Assembly: GCA_013350335.1 (NCBI GenBank)
Contig: CM023540.1
Coordinates: 28,003,175-28,067,174, forward strand
Direction of reading: 5' to 3'
DNA: 64,000 nt
Source: Chimonanthus salicifolius
Lineage: Eukaryota; Streptophyta; Magnoliopsida; Laurales; Calycanthaceae
Below the pieces are notes generated by a model. That model had not been told where the DNA came from, did no database searches, and saw only the letters and a list, made by a program, of their open reading frames with translations. Shown here in pieces: positions 54,035 through 64,000 of this stretch. Both the position numbers and the translations under genes were made by a program. Positions within the stretch are counted from its first letter, which is position 1. Each line of letters begins with the position of its first letter.

Positions 54035-54588
54035 AGTGCACCATATTGATATTGCATTATGCCATTTTATATTATATTCATACGTGGTCATATGGTGGCA
54101 TGACTATGACACTCTTTGACATTCAACATTATAAAATACATAAATGAGATTGATTATGAAACTTGTTGTGGCATGGTGAATTAGTTAATTAAATGGATAA
54201 AAGTTCAAATCTAAATATGAAAGACTACCTTAGATTAATAAATAAATGGTTTAATAATAAATCTGTTTTTATTATTTAATAAATACATAATTATTTTTTA
54301 AAATTTTAAAATAGAAAAAATATAATGATAAAGTACAAAATTTCATCACAAAAGATACAAACTTACTTATATCCTTTGATTTAATCGCGGACATGATTGA
54401 CTTTTTGTAGAAACTAAGACGTTGCTAATTTGGTGGCAAATGGAGCTATCACGACCGTTACTTCTCGAATCTCTTGAATGGGTCATTAAATGCATCATTA
54501 TTGAGTTCCCGTTAATATGACCGACCTCTCATTCATTAATTTGAATTAATTAAATACATTTTTGAAAAAAGTAAATAATAGAGAGAAT

Positions 54589-54745
54589 TTTTTTTTAAAA
54601 AAAAAATTACACGAGAGATATTCAGCATAAAATCTCTACAGATGAGCTCACTATTTTTAAAGGATACTAAAGTTAAGCCATGGAGGCTTGAACCCACAAT
54701 CTCTCGTTTCCTTTGAGAGACAATGAATTGAACTACATCTATATA
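54589..54745 (-). mobile_element. SINE, family B
   Basis: A T/A-rich end, then TTACACGAGAGATATTCAGC, ATAAAATCTCTACAGATGAG, a B-box region GGCTTGAACCCAC and a head ending TTGAACTACATC (plus strand), in the same order as the other minus-strand B copies. Confidence 0.6.
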
Positions 54746-55618
54746 GATTAGAAACTCCAAATTTGTAGAAAATCCCCAAGCCACAAAAAACTTTTTCTAA
54801 TGAAAAATGCTCACATGAAACAATGGAGAACAAATTCAATGTAAAAATCATTTTTCTATTTTTAAAACTGATTAAAATAATATAGAAATCAATATAAATT
54901 ATTTTTAATATCTAAATTTGATAGGCTTAAAAGTATCACTTTAACTCATCCAACGTTCCAACCAAAATTAGTTCCCAGTGATGAGACTGTATGGGTCACC
55001 AACTTATGGTTGAAACAATCACCTAAATTTCACCTTTATTGCAACTAAAGTGAACCCACTTTGCACATGGGTTTGTATAAAAAAGTCTCTTTTTTAGAAG
55101 CGATAAAAATATATATTAATTAGATAGATTAAATATATTTTTTAAATTACAAAAATATTAACAATAAAAATGTCTAAAGTGATTAAATTTTAAAAATTAT
55201 TAAAAATATAATTTGATTAATATTCTTCCTCTGTACAATTGCTAGCACCGATAATTTTTTGTTTACTCTTAACTTTTCCATTGTTTAAGGCTTTAAGCCA
55301 TCTTTTACGGAAAAGATATTTCCTCTCTCCCACGTGACCAAATAATTCTGAAAAGAAATTATATAAAAAAATAGAACCTTTTTTCAAGGCTATCATAATC
55401 TCCTTGGATTCTATTTCTAAAGTCAAAAAAATTGACTCCCAAGAGGAAAAACGCCAATGTGGAATATTAGAAAGAAATAAGGAAAAAGAAGTTTGACCAA
55501 AATTTCCTTCCTAATGAGTTTATTAGATGGATTTAAGGGTAATATTATTGGGTCTCATATAAATAGATTTATATAAAATAGTTATTATATAAAATTTTAT
55601 TTCTATTTGAGATTATGA

Positions 55619-55786
55619 ATACATTTAGATAGGGGATAAATTTTGGAGGGATTATCCCATCTAATATGAAAATCCCTCTCTTGAAAAAAGATTTTCAAAA
55701 TTTGAGAGGAGTGGCACTTCCCCCAATCAAACAAGAGTAATTGGGGATTACCCTCCATTACCCTCATTATTCCCCGTCTAAATACA
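55619..55786. mobile_element. Short MITE-like inverted-repeat element
   Basis: Left end ATACATTTAGATAGGGGATA and right end, read inverted, GTATTTAGACGGGGAATAAT, form imperfect ~20-bp terminal inverted repeats 168 bp apart. The interior has further GGGATTATCCC and CCCCAATC...AATTGGGG hairpins. It is too short to code; the target duplication is not resolved. Confidence 0.5.
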
Positions 55787-56462
55787 ATCTATATCAAGTT
55801 TTATATTTTAAAAAAAATCAATAATTTATATCTATCAAAATTTAAAAAGTGAGATTATATAATTACTGCCGAAGAACTTAAATTTACAAGATCTATAATC
55901 CATTTATAACATAATTCCTTAAGAAGACAATGGAAGTTGCTTGATGCTGCTAGTTTCTCAAGAGAAGGGCATGTATTCACATCCGAACCGTTCATGTCAT
56001 AGGTATTATTCTAGATGGATCATATCTAAAAAATCAACTTATTGAATAAGTTTGCAACTTGGGAAAAAAATTCTAGTACCAATCTATAAATTCATATTTT
56101 TTAATTTTCTTGACTCGGTGACAGTATAGTAGTTGAAGTGTCAGGACCAGCAGATCATGGTCGCTACCCACATAGCCCATATAAACTACAAAGTGGGACA
56201 AGAGTCGAAATTTGTGGATTCAAAATTTAAAATGGATGATGGACTCATCTTCAAAATTTTAAAATTAAACGTGGCCAACATCAAATTTTCTAGATATGTT
56301 TGTATTTTTTTTTTGAAAATTAATTCTGTACAAAGATTGAGATAGTTCTTAAAAATAAAATATTTTCAAAATTATTTCTTTTATTTTCTCATATTTACCA
56401 AAATATGAAATTTCCAATGAAAATATAGAATTATACATGTGAAAAAGTAGTAAATTTAACTA

Positions 56463-56623
56463 CATGATATATCTCAATTGATTGCCTCCCTATCAAGAAG
56501 CAAGAGGTTGCAAATTCGAGTTCTCATGATCTAACTTTAGTGTGTTCTATAGATAGTAGAATCACCTGTAAAGATTTTATATTGGGTATCCTTCAATTTC
56601 TCACATTCTAAATTAAAAAAAAT
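56463..56623 (+). mobile_element. SINE, family B, upstream of the kinase gene
   Basis: Head GATATATCTCAATTGATTGC, B-box-like CAAATTCGAGTTC, body with AAAGATTTTATATTGGGTAT and CAATTTCTCACATTC, and an A tail (56614-56622). It has the same order as 6481-6645 but is more diverged. Confidence 0.6.
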
Positions 56624-57095
56624 TAGTAATTTTTTTATTGAATCAATTTTACGAAAATTATTTTATTACTTAGAGAGAAGGAGAGCTAAAAATGAACTCA
56701 CAAAAGCTTTTACAGAGAGATGGACAAAGACAGTGCTTTAAAGTTGATCTCTGCGGTCAAATGAAAGAAGGTAATTTTCCCTTTGTGAATCAAGGGCCGG
56801 GATTGAGTCGAGCAGAGGCCACGCCAGCATCCAATCATCTTCGAGCCCCACCGCGTCCTCTGCCATTGCCAGCCTGCCACCCACCTCGATTCCCTCTTCC
56901 TGCAAGCAGCTACCGCCTTCTATCCATCCATCCAAATAATCTCCGATTTACCTTTCCATTTCCATCTGTTCGCACTCAAAACTCAAACCAAACCCCACAA
57001 ATCACAATCCATTTAATCAGTTTTAATCCTATTTTTCTCTTGAATTGGTGAAATTCTCCATCATCTCTATCCTTTTTTCTTTGTGCATCATCAGC

Positions 57096-58634
57096 ATGGG
57101 GATGAAGTATCTCTCTTGCAGAGCGGACTCTGCCATCCTCACCTGCGATTCCCACACTCAAACACTCCCAACCACAAAATCACGCCACCCCACCTCCAGA
57201 AATCACAGGAAAAACAAAACCAAAAGCAAGACCAAGGCCATTGATGAAGAAACCCAGGCACCCAGAATCCAGCACTTCAATTACAGTGATCTAGAGGCAG
57301 CTACCGACGGATTCTCTGCCCAGAAGCTTCTCGGGCGCGGCAGCCATGGTTGTGTCTACAAGGGTGTCTTCCACGGTGGACGCCTTGTCGCCGTCAAGAA
57401 GCCGTCTCGCCCCGGAAAGACCTCCGGCAACAATCCTCTTGTTTCAATTGATGATGACGTCGGAAGCAATGGGAAGAACAGCACCACCGAAGTCGAGAAT
57501 GAGATCGAGATCTTGTCGAAGATTCGAAGCCCGCGGTTGGTTAACCTTGTTGGGTATAGTAATACCCCTACTAGAGATTCTTCTTGTTCGTCCTCTGATT
57601 CTCGTCTTCTGGTTGTTGAATTCATGAGCAATGGGACTTTATTTGATGTGTTGCATTCCAGCCCCCGCCCGCCTGGGTGGGGGCGGAGGCTCAAGCTTGC
57701 TCTCCAGACTGCTATGGCAATCGACACACTACATTCCTCCAACCCCCCTGTGATTCATAGGGATATCAAATCTGCCAACATCCTAATTGACCGGAATTTC
57801 AATGCCCGGTTGGGGGATTTTGGCCTTGCCCTCCGCTGCCATGCTGATGACTATCGGCTTCTGTCGACGCCGCCAGCTGGTACACTGGGGTATTTGGACC
57901 CCTGCTACGTCACACCTGATAACCTCAGCACCAAGACCGATGTCTTCAGCTTTGGCATCCTCCTCCTTGAGATCATCAGCAGTCGGAAAGCAATTGATGT
58001 CAGCTATTCCCCACCTTCCATCGTTGATTGGGCGATTCCCATTGTGCGGAAAGGTAAACTTCTTGCTCTCTATGATCCCAGAATTGCACCCCCTAAAGAC
58101 CCGTCGGTGAGGCGGCAATTGGCCTTGCTGGCAGCACGGTGTGTGAGGTCTTCTCGCGAGCGCCGGCCATCAATGAAGGAGATTGTGGAATGTCTTAAAG
58201 TTCTGAGCAAGACCGTTCAAGGGCACCTGTGGGATAACCTCACTGTCAATCCCTGCTTGATGGTGGACGAAGTGGGGCATGCAATTGGGACTAGAATGCC
58301 AAATTTAAATTCAGGACTGAGGCAGAACGTGGCTGGGGAGGCAGAGGAAATGCCGGTGACTGCAAAGAAGCCACCAATTTCGTCTAAATCTGGCCTCATT
58401 GCAAGGAATGTGAGTCGGGTCTTTTCTGATTTAAGTTCTAACAGTAGGAATTTGAAGGATCTTATGACAGGAATGGGTGGAGATTCTGAATTCCAGGCTG
58501 TTGGGCTTGAATCAGTGACATCCAGCATTAAGGGTTTTAGAATAGGAAGCGGGAGATTTAGTGGTAGGACAAAATCTCAGCCTATTGGACATGACTATGA
58601 CAGTGATGGCATTTTGCGTTTACGGGTTAAATGA
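57096..58634 (+). CDS. Receptor-like cytoplasmic Ser/Thr kinase
   Basis: Intronless frame of 512 codons. Kinase domain ~74-370: glycine loop LLGRGSHGCVYKGV, VAVKK lysine (~101), ENEIEIL helix C, catalytic HRDIKSAN (D~223), DFGLA (~241), activation segment PAGTLGYLDPCYVTPDNLST, then TDVFSFGILLLEIISSRKAI. The arginine before the catalytic Asp and all key residues are present, so it should be active. It resembles the plant serine/threonine-kinase-like group around Arabidopsis At3g51990, which has no ectodomain. Start choice: an upstream in-frame ATG at 57045 would add a hydrophobic 17-residue leader, but the family N-terminus is MG-YLSC, matching MGMKYLSC from 57096. That Gly2 and Cys8 could be lipidated for membrane attachment. 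The ~130-residue tail is Ser-rich and of unknown function. Coding sequence is GC-richer than its surroundings, as usual for a plant exon. Confidence 0.92.
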   Translation: MGMKYLSCRADSAILTCDSHTQTLPTTKSRHPTSRNHRKNKTKSKTKAIDEETQAPRIQHFNYSDLEAATDGFSAQKLLGRGSHGCVYKGVFHGGRLVAVKKPSRPGKTSGNNPLVSIDDDVGSNGKNSTTEVENEIEILSKIRSPRLVNLVGYSNTPTRDSSCSSSDSRLLVVEFMSNGTLFDVLHSSPRPPGWGRRLKLALQTAMAIDTLHSSNPPVIHRDIKSANILIDRNFNARLGDFGLALRCHADDYRLLSTPPAGTLGYLDPCYVTPDNLSTKTDVFSFGILLLEIISSRKAIDVSYSPPSIVDWAIPIVRKGKLLALYDPRIAPPKDPSVRRQLALLAARCVRSSRERRPSMKEIVECLKVLSKTVQGHLWDNLTVNPCLMVDEVGHAIGTRMPNLNSGLRQNVAGEAEEMPVTAKKPPISSKSGLIARNVSRVFSDLSSNSRNLKDLMTGMGGDSEFQAVGLESVTSSIKGFRIGSGRFSGRTKSQPIGHDYDSDGILRLRVK

Positions 58635-59366
58635 TTTTGAGGTTGGACAGTTGCTCTTTCTAATGGAATAGTTCAATCTTCTTCTTGTACCCTGCAATCA
58701 AATCAGCAAGGTACTTGTTGGAAGAACCTTCTGCATCATTCCAAACAAGACTTCTAGACCTTGTTGCAGGGAGCATTTCACATTAGAGGGTGTTCAATCT
58801 GTAGGTAGATTCCAATTGGAAGTTCTTTTCGATGGTCATTTGTTACTGTGGTGATGAATTGGAAATCTCTATGAAGGCAAGTTGACCTCTGTGAACTAAT
58901 CCTTCGCCTTGTCTCTTTGTTGTGTTGTATTCTTTTTGCTTTTTTCTCTGTTACATGTTACAGATCAGGATGTTTGCTTATGGCTATCATAATTGAATCA
59001 ATCCAAGTTGAAAACTTTGGATGATCATTTTTCTGTAAGCTTCAGTACATTCTCGAGGTGTAAATGTGTTCATTACATTCAAAAAGTAATGAAGTTTTGG
59101 TTGTTGTTTGCTCTAATTGACTCTGCATCATTTTACTTGATCTCTATAATTTGCCAGTTTATGCTTTAAAGCACTTCAAACGATAGTAATCATGAAACAG
59201 TTTCTGCTGGAAACTGTCTACATTTCTTGAATACTATATGTCATCCATCTTACATATGTGAATATCCTTTCAAAAAGAACATCTATGAATAACTAGAATG
59301 GCTATGATATGTGATTATTTCCCATCCATTTGTCTACAATTATATGTTAGTGTGGTAAGTACATGT

Positions 59367-59510
59367 TTTTTTTTAATGATTGGTAAATATTTCATTCAAA
59401 GAAGGGTAAACTCCCCAAAAAAAGTATACAAAAGAAAGCATTACAGCCCAAAAGGAAAGGAAAGGAAAAGAAGCCCACAGCACGGGCCAAGCCAAAAAGA
59501 AGCCCACTGT
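59367..59510 (-). mobile_element. LINE 3'-terminal fragment
   Basis: On the minus strand: GCTTTCTTTTGTATACTTTT, then TTTACCCTTCTTTGAATGAA, ATATTTACCAATCATT and an A run. This is the characteristic order of plant L1-type LINE 3' ends (TTGTATAC, then ATAAAATTTTTTACC-like, then poly-A). No coding part remains. Confidence 0.5.
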
Positions 59511-59580
59511 CAAAGATTACCTGAACATTCCTATGACTGAAGATTCTGAGAATTTTGGACAGAAACTGTCCTCACTTGAG

Positions 59581-59900
59581 AGGATTTCACTTTGTTATTG
59601 TGTTTCGGTTGACATAGGTTGACAATATCTGGAAAGAACTAAATTTCCCATGGTGAAAATAGGTTGTACTACAACAAGAAGTGGCTTGCTATGGAATCAT
59701 GAAAAAGAGATATATCATCTGGTAAGAATCTTTTTGAACTCAAGAGGATTTCACTTTGTCATTGTGGTTAGGTTGGCATAGGTTCACAATAACAGAAAGG
59801 AACTAAATTCCCCGTGGTGACAATAGGTTGTAGTACAACAAGAAGTGGCTTGCTATGGAATCATGAAAAAGAGATACATCATCTAGCGACAATCTTTTTG
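59581..59900. repeat. 164-bp tandem duplication
   Basis: Copies start at 59581 and 59745, each with AGGATTTCACTTTGTYATTG, then ACAACAAGAAGTGGCTTGCT and ATGGAATCATGAAAAAGAGA. Identity is ~90%. A second, shorter pair with shared GTTATAAATT and GAAGTG-CCATCTCTAG lies at 59930-60160 and may derive from the same unit. Confidence 0.8.
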
Positions 59901-60937
59901 TCTTTGTGGGAGCACAAATTCCTACTATTTCATTTTGTTCGTGAGTTTTAGTTCACATCTGAAAAGAAAGTTGTGTTATAAATTTTTCATTGCAAAGAGG
60001 AAGTGTCCATCTCTAGTAGGTGTATTTCACTTTGTTAGTGAATTTTGGTTCACATTGAAAAAGAAATGACAGTTTCATGGTGTTATAAATTCTTTATTGC
60101 AAATCATTCAAATAAATAAATAAATAAAGTTTTCATTTGCAAAAGGGGAAGTGGCCATCTCTAGTTGAAGGTTCCTGCACTAAGCATGTACTTCTTAGAC
60201 TGCAGTTAAACAAGTCGTCTACCTAACCTTCATCATCTGCTAGCACAAATCTTTCTTTTGTAAACTTTTTGAGATATTAACAGTACTTTTGTTAGAGGAC
60301 AATAAAACCATTAGGAAGAAAGAGTACTCAGTTATGCCAGTGGACAGGAAACACCTCTAGAATAGTAAACCAAGGCACTTATCAATGTTTTTTTTTTTTA
60401 AATGGTTCATATATATATATAGAGAGAGAGAGAGGGAGAGAGCACCAGAGGTGCAAAACAAAAGACTAGAACAGTAATGAAAGAGCTACAAGGAAAAAGC
60501 TGGTAAAATAGGCGCCCGGTCAGTATTGTGGCCCAAGAAACCATAAGAGATCAGGCAAGATCAACACATTCCTTCCATGCACGCAAGATATCTGACAAAA
60601 TATATTCCTGAATTCCTGAAGATTTATCAATGAATTTGTGCATGGTAGCAGCCTTGGGTAGCATATATGCATCTGTAATTCAGTTCATTCACATGTATGT
60701 AAAGGATAATTTCAGAAAAGTACATTCTTCTCTGATTAACTGCAGCCTCCACAGGACTGAACTTATGCCCAACAAAATTGTAAAAGATTTCAAATGGTCG
60801 AAGATGTGGAAAACGAGAATGTACACAAAGCAAACAAACAGAGCAGTACATCTAATCATATGATAGAAGTTCATCTTCAATTCTCATGAAGCATGACTTG
60901 ATTTCCCAAGAAACAGATAATCTCTGGTCTCTTCACT

Positions 60938-61291
60938 ATGCCAGCAAAGGAAGCAAATGCTGTCCTTTTGCCTCTCCCATTTGGGTTTTCTTTCTCTAAT
61001 TCTCTCTTTGTTTTAGATGCCTTGGGTTCCCCCTTGTGGTGCTCTTCTTCATTGCTAGGGTTTGGGGACCTTCCACAAAAAGGCCAAGCCTTACGGAAGC
61101 TTGTACCTTTGGCCATTGCATGGTCTGTATGGATTGAGCGCAGCAAGAGAGTATTCGAAGACAAGGCCTTATCTACAGCCTGCATTGTTGGACCGATGAG
61201 GATGAATGTTATTCATGGGGCATTGGCTGGAAATCTCCTTTTGGATTTTTGGTGGATCAATTCAATGAGAAATTGTTCTGGGGTCTTGTAA
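60938..61291 (+). pseudogene. LINE-derived zf-RVT-like fragment
   Basis: The frame contains LPLAIAWSVWIERSKRVFED, matching the WSVW-ERN-RIFE block found at the C-terminus of plant LINE polyproteins (zf-RVT region), then a degraded tail LLLDFWWINSMRN. The remainder of the element is missing. The frame is open for 117 codons but has no independent gene signals. Confidence 0.6.
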
Positions 61292-61370
61292 CATGCTCGA
61301 TGTTCTATAGTAGTTCTTTTATTTGTTTTGTATGCTTTTGGATTGCATTATGAGTTCAATCTCATCTCTT

Positions 61371-61515
61371 TCTTCCTTTAAAGTTTCTCTATTATCTCCA
61401 CCCCTCATGTATATTCTTCCTTTAAAGTTTCTCTATTATCTCCACCCCTCATGTATATTCTTCCTTTAAAGTTTCTTTGTTATCTCCTCCTTGTAAATTC
61501 CTTTAAAGTTTCTAT
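61371..61515. repeat. 44-bp tandem repeat
   Basis: Units start at 61371, 61415 and 61459, with a partial fourth near 61497. Each unit has TTCCTTTAAAGTTTCTCTAT and TATCTCCACCCCTCATGTAT; the first two are identical. Confidence 0.88.
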
Positions 61516-62266
61516 GTTCTCTCTCCAGAGGATGAGAATTGCAAATTGGTTAACGACATGTAATAGCAAATTACATGGACTTCCGACCTATGTGGCGACG
61601 CTCAAATACTTGTAACTCTTCATCATGCCTGTCTTGTCCTTGTAGTATCGTAGTTCTTGGCTTTTCATTCACTTTCACTCTTTATGTAATCACAAGGAAT
61701 CAAACTGATAATAAACCACAATACTGTGCTTCTACCATCGTCATCTCCTCAGTATCATTTGTGGGCTTTGAAATCATGTTTGTCTGCCTCAGGGCTTGCA
61801 AGCATGAACCCTATGTACAAATTCTTTTTTCCCCATATGTCAAGCCCGCAGAATTCATGATGTGTACATTGACTGTGGGTTCCATCTTACTCGCCTAAAT
61901 TCTCTCATAGTTCTCTTTTTACCTGCTGCCTTTCAGGTTTATTCCATAACCAATGTGCTTCTGCCTTCCTATCAAAGACCATTGATATTCTTACCTTCTC
62001 ATTAGGCCAAGATGGTTACACTTACTTACCAGCCTATTTTGCTTGAATTGGTTTTTATGGTATAAATTCTTGTTTGAAAGGTATACTAAGTGGTCTTAAT
62101 CTTTCCTTTCCCAATATTGTTTTGTGGCAATCTGACTGCCTGGTTATGGAACTTTAGATGGTACTGGAAGAGGTCCACAACATCTAAAATTCTGAAAAAT
62201 GCTTCCCTGATGAATTAAAAAAAAAAATGAAGCAGCTTTTTTCGTGTATCCCATTTACACTATTAG

Positions 62267-62269
<3 letters not shown>

Positions 62270-62304
<35 letters not shown>

Positions 62305-62328
62305 TAGAGGGAGGGAGGGAGGGAGGGG
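62270..62328. repeat. Compound GA and GGGA microsatellite
   Basis: About sixteen GA units (62270-62301), a short spacer, then GGGA units to 62328. It is likely polymorphic. Confidence 0.85.
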
Positions 62329-62754
62329 TTGTAAAGTTCAAATCTTACTCAAACTTGACATAAATTCAGATTTGATCATCTGATTAAGGTTCTGTTTGAT
62401 TCAACTCTCATATTAGAAAAATCCAAACAAAGCAATTCGAAGTGTTCCAAGGTTGTGTTCAACCATGGAGCTGATGTAGGTGGTGTCGTTGATGTAGGGA
62501 AGCCAATTTCCTAACCTGACCTCATTTGATTATGTAAAAAAAAAAAAATCTGTTTTGAGCCATGCATCTTTTGGAAAATATTAATTATGGTCTAATTATC
62601 TAACTAAATCAACCTAAAAGAAATCTTAGTTGACCTAGGTGGAGGAGTTCTACATTGATCTTAATTAAAAAATTCTATACTTTTGTTATGTTCGATGGTT
62701 CTACTGTTCTAGGTCATTATCTTTCACACTCAATCCCAAAGATCGCAACTCATT

Positions 62755-62882
62755 AATTTAGAGGGGTTGGAGTGATGGCTAGGAACCTGTCTTAGAAAGC
62801 GGGAATTCTAAGTAGAGAGGCTTGCACATGTCTCGAGGATTAGTTTTGTGTTTTAAAAGGCCTGGACACCTTGGTTATAAAA
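62755..62882 (+). mobile_element. SINE, family A, shortened
   Basis: Head GAGGGGTTGGAGTGATGGCT and 3' signature GGACACCTTGGTTATAAAAA match family A; the middle has diverged. Flanked by 17-bp duplications, AAAGATCGCAACTCATT (62738-62754) and AAAGATCCCAGCTCATT (62883-62899), which differ at two positions. Confidence 0.75.
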
Positions 62883-64000
62883 AAAGATCCCAGCTCATTT
62901 TCCCATCCCCCCATTCCCAATCGCAATCCCAATAACATAATGTCCTATGAAAGGAAAACCTTATTTCTTTATTTTTCTATTTAAATTATTTTATTTTGAT
63001 TGTTCAAAATTTCTATTTTCTATAAAATTTTAGGTCATTTGGGTAGACAGTAAAATGAAATATGAGTTAAGATGGTCAGGTTTGAAGTATCGATTTAAGT
63101 TGGATTTAATTAAGAAAAAAAGTAGTTAAAACATATAATTAACATCATTGATTGCCATCTAAGGATTAGTTATTGTTCATAGAGAGAGAGAGAGTCAATT
63201 TTATAAAAAGTTTTTATTTATATCTTAATATCAGGGAGAGACAGATGCAGTTAAATATGTGATTATAAGTTTAGATTTGGAATTTTACTTCGAATCACAT
63301 ATTTCAATAAAGAAATCCAAGAACCTTCGTAAGACTTAACGTTGACCTTATCCTCTCATCTTCCCTATCTCTTCTGATCTTCTTTATCTTCCTTCTTTCT
63401 AATCTGGCCGATCTTCCCATGATTCTCGCCTCCCTTATCTCTTCTTCTACAGGATCAGGCGCTGATTCCTTTGTTCCTTCCTTCCTTATCTTATTTGCTT
63501 CACTGGGTTGCAGACGTGAAAGCTGGGTTGTATAGTGTCAATCCCATCTCCTTGCTAGATTTGTTTGTATGCACAAATTTCTCCAAGATCAGATCTGCAT
63601 GTTCTGGCCAAGAAATCCAATCAACGAACAGGTTGGAACTTGCCTTAACCCAAACACCTTATTGTTTAAAACATCGTCAACTTGGCCCCATATTAAGCAA
63701 ACATGTCCAAACACATATGGTCTTCTTGGCAAATCCAACACGAACGCCTAAGGTCATTTGACTTTCCCACATTGATTTCAAATGGGCCAACACGGTCCAA
63801 CTCAATGTTATCAGAACCGGGCCGTCTAACGAACCGTTTTTGAGGCATTTTGGGTTCAACCGAGTTTAGCAACAGTCAAAGCCGGTCAAGTAGTAATATA
63901 ATATAAATATTACATATAACATTAAGTAAACCATATTTTACCATAAGATTGATATAGATATTAAAAATAACATTCAAACTCCGAGTAATACACCAAAACG

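Larger units (their letters stand above)
44109..57095. other. 13-kb transposon-rich intergenic region
   Basis: No gene is supported. The region is AT-rich and holds a direct-repeat pair with a C homopolymer (47198-47530), a probable non-coding retroelement-like block (47690-49475), two palindrome-rich TATCGG patches, a SINE (52302-52458), a full hAT element (52892-54034), a MITE (55619-55786) and two family B SINEs. The 72-codon frame at 45689-45907 (-) has no domain. The open frame at 56692-57051 falls in the kinase 5' leader and looks non-coding. Confidence 0.55.
58635..64000. other. Intergenic region downstream of the kinase
   Basis: The first ~450 bases are likely kinase 3' UTR. The rest holds a LINE 3' end (59367-59510), tandem duplications (59581-59900, 61371-61515), LINE zinc-finger-like coding debris (60938-61291), a GA/GGGA microsatellite (62270-62328) and a family A SINE (62755-62882). 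From 63780 onward there is an AACCGGGCCGTCTAACGAAC-type patch of the kind seen in dispersed plant repeats. No intact gene is seen. Confidence 0.55.

Noticed and set aside
57356..58528. Long antisense and other-frame ORFs over the kinase
   Set aside because: They are shadows of the GC-rich kinase coding sequence.

Overview
The window is nuclear DNA of a flowering plant. It is AT-rich, holds widely spaced intron-containing genes with GT-AG splice sites, and every recognisable protein belongs to a plant family: plant mobile domain, NAC, RABC, RABE, a HhH-GPD glycosylase and a receptor-like cytoplasmic kinase. The species cannot be told from the sequence. There is no operon, phage, CRISPR array or organelle-like segment.

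Layout. 1-2175: intergenic, with short tandem duplications. 2176-3819 (+): a single-exon plant mobile domain (PMD) gene, whose in-frame stop is followed by an open, protein-like tail to 4023. 4024-7128: intergenic repeats. 7129-10553 (-): a NAC transcription factor; three exons are certain, the 3' end is inferred. 10760-18741: intergenic, very AT-rich. 18742-25732 (+): a six-exon RABC/Rab18-type small GTPase with a one-base frameshift just after its start codon. 28393-33916 (-): an intact eight-exon RABE/Rab8-type GTPase (216 aa) whose first intron is GC-AG. 33917-40601: intergenic, with a 670-bp long-inverted-repeat element. 40602-44108 (-): a five-exon HhH-GPD (AlkA-like) DNA glycosylase (465 aa). 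44109-57095: a long transposon-rich intergenic stretch with a complete non-autonomous hAT element. 57096-58634 (+): an intronless receptor-like cytoplasmic kinase (512 aa). 58635-64000: tandem duplications, LINE debris and a SINE.

The genes do not form a pathway. The two Rab genes converge tail to tail, 2.7 kb apart, but belong to different Rab subfamilies (Rab18-like and Rab8-like), so they are not a recent tandem duplicate.

Much of the non-genic DNA resolves into recurring elements. There are at least three groups of tRNA-derived SINE-like repeats (called A, B and C here); three A copies have recognisable target-site duplications. Degraded reverse transcriptase of a plant LINE lies in the first intron of each Rab gene. 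A hAT element has a perfect 8-bp target duplication, a foldback element has ~330-bp arms, and intron 2 of RABC holds a ~116-bp minisatellite. I saw no convincing new multi-gene system. The points most worth checking are the RABC frameshift, the PMD stop with its preserved tail, the GC-AG intron, the NAC 3' end and the SINE families. Exon models were built by hand from splice signals, reading phase and family knowledge; no alignment was run.
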